Below, piece by piece: positions 5,813 to 8,176 of a stretch of DNA of 8,176 nucleotides (position 1 is its first letter; each line of letters starts with the position of its first letter). A program made the position numbers and the translations under genes. Under the pieces are notes generated by a model. The model saw only the letters and a list, made by a program, of their open reading frames with translations. It was not told the DNA's origin and made no database searches. The stretch lies in NCBI GenBank assembly GCA_947643945.1, contig CANRXN010000033.1, forward strand, positions 1 through 8,176, written 5' to 3'. The stretch comes from an uncultured Clostridium sp. (GTDB lineage: Bacteria > Bacillota > Clostridia > TANB77 > CAG-508).

Positions 5813-7997
5813 ATGGAAAAAATAATTAAAACGATAGCAGAAGAACTAAACATTAAACCATCACAAGTAGAAAATACGGTAAAACTAATTGACGAAGGAA
5901 ACACCATTCCCTTTATTGCAAGATACCGTAAAGAGGTGACAGGAGGGCTATCAGACGAAATCTTAAGAGATTTAGGAGATAGACTAAACTACTTAAGGAA
6001 CTTAGAACAAAGAAAAGAAGAAGTCGTAAAATCGATTGAAGAGCAAGGAAAACTAACAGACGAGATTTTACAAGCAGTAGCGATGGCAAAAACCTTAGCA
6101 GAAGTAGAAGACATCTATAGACCTTATAAACAAAAGAAGAAAACAAGGGCGACAGTTGCTAAGGCAAAAGGATTAGAGCCATTAGCAATTATTATTATGG
6201 AGCAAAAAGAAACCAATCCAATTGAAGAAATTGCGAAAAAATATATCAATGTAGATACCTTAAGCGAAGAGGACAAAAAGAACAAAGACAAAGTAGTAAA
6301 CACAGAAGAAGAAGCAATTGCGGGCGCTTTAGATATTATAGCAGAAGATATTTCGGACAATGCCAAATACAGAAAAGAAATTAAAAGACAATGCTATCGT
6401 GAAGCCATAATTGAAACAAAAGCAGCCAAAGAAGAAGAAAAATCAAACTATGAAATGTATTATGAATATTCAGAAGCCATCAAATATATACCAAGCCATA
6501 GGATTTTAGCCATCAATCGTGGAGAAAAAGAAGAGTTTTTAAAAGTAAAAATTGGCAAACCAGAAGAAAAAATTTTAGCCTACATCGAAAGAGATGTAAT
6601 AAAAGGGCAAACCCAATTTAGCGAAATGTTAAAAGAAACCATTTTAGATAGTTTTAAACGTTTAATTGAGCCATCCGTTGAAAGAGAAATAAGAAGTGAC
6701 TTAACCGAAAAAGCAGAAGAAAAGGCAATCAAAGTATTTGGACAAAACTCAAAACAATTACTATTAGGGGCGCCAATTAAAGGAAAAACCGTAATGGGAT
6801 TTGACCCAGCTTACAGAACTGGTTGTAAAATAGCAGTAATTGACGAAACGGGAAAAGTACTAGACTATACAACCGTGTACCCAACAGAGCCACAAAATGA
6901 CATAGAAGGGGCAAAAAAAGAGTTATTAAAGTTAATTGAAAAAGACCAAATTGACATGATAGCCATTGGAAATGGAACTGCTTCCAGAGAATCCGAAATG
7001 TTTGTTGCCGATATGATAAAAGAAGCCAAAAGAACGGTACACTATGTAATCGTTAGCGAAGCGGGAGCATCTGTTTACTCTGCCTCAAAATTAGCAACCG
7101 AAGAATACCCAGATATCAACGTATCCATAAGAGGAGCCATCTCTATAGCAAGAAGATTACAAGACCCACTAGCAGAACTTGTAAAAATTGACCCAAAAGC
7201 AATAGGAGTAGGGCAATACCAACACGATGTTAACCAAAAAAGATTAGCAGAAAGTCTAACTCGGTGTAGTAGAAGACAGTGTAAATAAAGTAGGAGTAGA
7301 TGTAAACACAGCAACACCATCCCTACTATCTTATGTATCAGGTATCAACAACAGCATTGCCAAAAACATTGTAAAATACAGAGACGAAAACGGAAAATTA
7401 AAAAATAGAAAACAATTACTAAAAGTACCAAAATTAGGAAAAGTAGCATTTGAACAATGTGCCGGATTTTTACGAATCCTAGATGGAGACAATCCTTTAG
7501 AGATTACGGCGGTTCACCCAGAAAGCTATGAAGTAACCGAAAAATTACTAGGAAATTTAGGCTATGATAAGCAAGATTTAAAAGATAAAGAAAAACTAGA
7601 AGATCTAAGAAAAAAACTAAAAAGTGTCAACATAGCAAACACAGCAAAAGAACTAGAAATAGGAGAGATGACACTAACTGACATCATAGAAGAATTATCC
7701 AAACCGGGAAGAGACCCTCGTGAAGACATGCCAAAACCAGTCTTACGAAGCGATGTCTTAAAACTAGAAGACCTAAAAGAGGGAATGGTACTAACTGGAA
7801 CCGTTCGTAACGTAATTGACTTTGGAGCCTTTGTCGACATTGGAGTAAAACACGACGGCTTAGTCCATATTTCCGAAATGAGTGACAAATTTGTAAGAAA
7901 TCCAAGTGAAGTCGTATCAGTAGGTGATGTGGTTAAAGTTAAAGTAATTAAAATAGATCAAGAAAGACAAAAAGTAGGACTTTCCATGAAAGTGTGA
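5813..7997 (+). CDS. tex: Tex family RNA-binding S1-domain protein, one +1 frameshift
   Basis: Conserved cytoplasmic RNA-binding protein linked in various bacteria to transcription and RNA processing. Read with one +1 shift at CGG 7262 it gives 727 residues, the normal Tex length. The N-terminal Tex domain has GNTIPFIARYRKEVTGGLSD (29-48) and YRPYKQKKKTRA. A YqgF/RNase H-like domain starts near 327 (MGFDPAYRTGCKIAVID). Helix-hairpin-helix repeats follow at about 505-560 (SYVSGINNSIAKNIVKYRDE; LLKVPKLGKVAFEQ), and a C-terminal S1 domain at about 655-727 (GTVRNVIDFGAFVDIG, DGLVHISEMS). ATG 5813 follows AAAGGAAG. Without the shift the product ends eight codons after residue 484 and loses all HhH and S1 RNA-binding modules. 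No other lesion is seen in 2.2 kb. Confidence 0.93.
7262..7264 (+). other. Putative +1 frameshift site 6 (ACT CGG T), tex
   Basis: RLAESLT is followed in the zero frame by CGG and a stop after eight codons. Skipping the C reads GGT (Gly484) and LTGVVEDSVNKVGVDVNTA, a well conserved Tex segment. This is the only one of the six sites where the glycine codon is GGT rather than GGA. Confidence 0.82.
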
Positions 7998-8001
7998 AAA
8001 A

Positions 8002-8029
8002 GATTTTGGGGACGGAGGAAAAAATCATG
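8002..8029 (+). repeat. REP-like element, copy R3
   Basis: The 28-base core is identical to R1. Its left outer arm differs: AAAAA precedes GATTTT instead of the AT of R1, so the pairing partner is R4 rather than its own arm. Confidence 0.88.
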
Positions 8030-8047
8030 GTTGAGCCATTTCTCAAT

Positions 8048-8075
8048 CATGATTTTTTCCTCCGTCCCCAAAATC
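8048..8075 (-). repeat. REP-like element, copy R4
   Basis: Reverse-complement copy of the same 28 bases, 18 bases from R3. R3 and R4 form a head-to-head pair like the REP doublets mobilised by RAYT enzymes in proteobacteria. Confidence 0.88.
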
Positions 8076-8085
8076 TTTTTTCGTT

Positions 8086-8176
8086 TTATTTATATTTCTC
8101 TTGAATTTCCTTAATCTCATCAAAATGATTTTGTAAAATATCCAAAAACAAATCAGCAAGTTCTGGATCAAACTGT
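8086..8176 (-). CDS. C-terminus of probable HD/HD-GYP-domain protein, partial
   Basis: Only the last 29 residues are in the window, on the minus strand, ending at TAA (complement of 8086-8088). They begin QFDPELADLFLDIL, matching the FDP-x-x-x-x-x-F segment common near the end of HD-GYP and related HD phosphohydrolase domains (cyclic-di-GMP or nucleotide phosphodiesterases), followed by a charged tail ending EIQEKYK. The catalytic HD residues are beyond the window, so the assignment rests on this short tail. It converges on tex across the REP hairpin. Confidence 0.55.
   Translation of the reverse strand, partial: QFDPELADLFLDILQNHFDEIKEIQEKYK

Larger units (their letters stand above)
7997..8081. 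terminator. Bidirectional terminator made of a REP inverted pair
   Basis: The 33 bases 7997-8029 are perfectly complementary to 8048-8080. Inside, TTGAG pairs with CTCAA around a CCATTT loop. The arms begin with AAAAA and end with TTTTTT, so the hairpin has a U tract on both transcripts. It overlaps the last base of the tex stop and lies between convergent genes, as a shared terminator should. Confidence 0.8.

Noticed and set aside
2314..7264. Systematic sequencing error adding a C before GG
   Set aside because: Not fully excluded. Disfavoured because GG is very frequent in all phases and in the intact beta-helix and transposase genes without any break, the contexts before the site differ, and errors would not select glycine-codon phase.
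2215..7997. Ordinary pseudogenisation of the ABC-F, deaminase and tex genes
   Set aside because: Each gene has only the CGG-type break, no other stops or deletions, full family motifs and normal total length. Random decay would not give one lesion type in one codon phase six times.
3812..8080. CRISPR array
   Set aside because: The four repeats are far apart, in both orientations, with no regular spacers and no cas genes; they fit REP-type elements.

Overview
The window is AT-rich with strong AGGAGG-type ribosome binding sites, a textbook sigma-A promoter and gene families typical of low-GC Bacillota, most likely an anaerobic Clostridia-like host-associated bacterium. I cannot name the species.

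Layout, left to right: (1) 2-2035 +, the C-terminal 677 residues of a large surface protein built from two tandem GLUG/M26-N-like beta-helix modules, then an intrinsic terminator; (2) a promoter and a two-domain ABC-F ATPase (2215-3800); (3) a REP-like palindrome, a dCMP-deaminase-family gene (3925-4397), a small damaged membrane-protein gene (4476-4878) and an intact REP-associated tyrosine (Y1/HUH) transposase (4961-5701), closed by an inverted copy of the same palindrome; (4) tex (5813-7997); (5) a head-to-head REP pair forming a long hairpin between convergent genes; (6) on the minus strand, the last 29 codons of a probable HD/HD-GYP-type protein.

The outstanding observation is in the reading frames. 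The ABC-F, deaminase, tex and small membrane-protein genes are interrupted by +1 frame changes, and six of these have one signature: the zero frame runs into a CGG codon, and skipping the C gives a glycine codon (GGA five times, GGT once) that restores the family-conserved sequence. By my reading there are exactly six zero-frame CGG codons in about 2,500 codons, and all six are at these sites; none is read as arginine. CGG trinucleotides out of phase are common and harmless. With these six skips the ABC-F gene gives 527 residues, the deaminase 156 and Tex 727, all normal lengths. This fits a genome in which CGG is unassigned (no decoding tRNA) and is resolved by +1 frameshifting or four-base CGGN decoding as glycine. 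Systematic sequencing error remains the main alternative.

A second system is the transposase with four copies of an identical 28-bp core (around GGGGACGGAGGA) in paired inverted arrangement, which looks like a Bacillota RAYT/REP system. The two systems are probably independent; the transposase gene itself has no CGG codon and no frame disruption.
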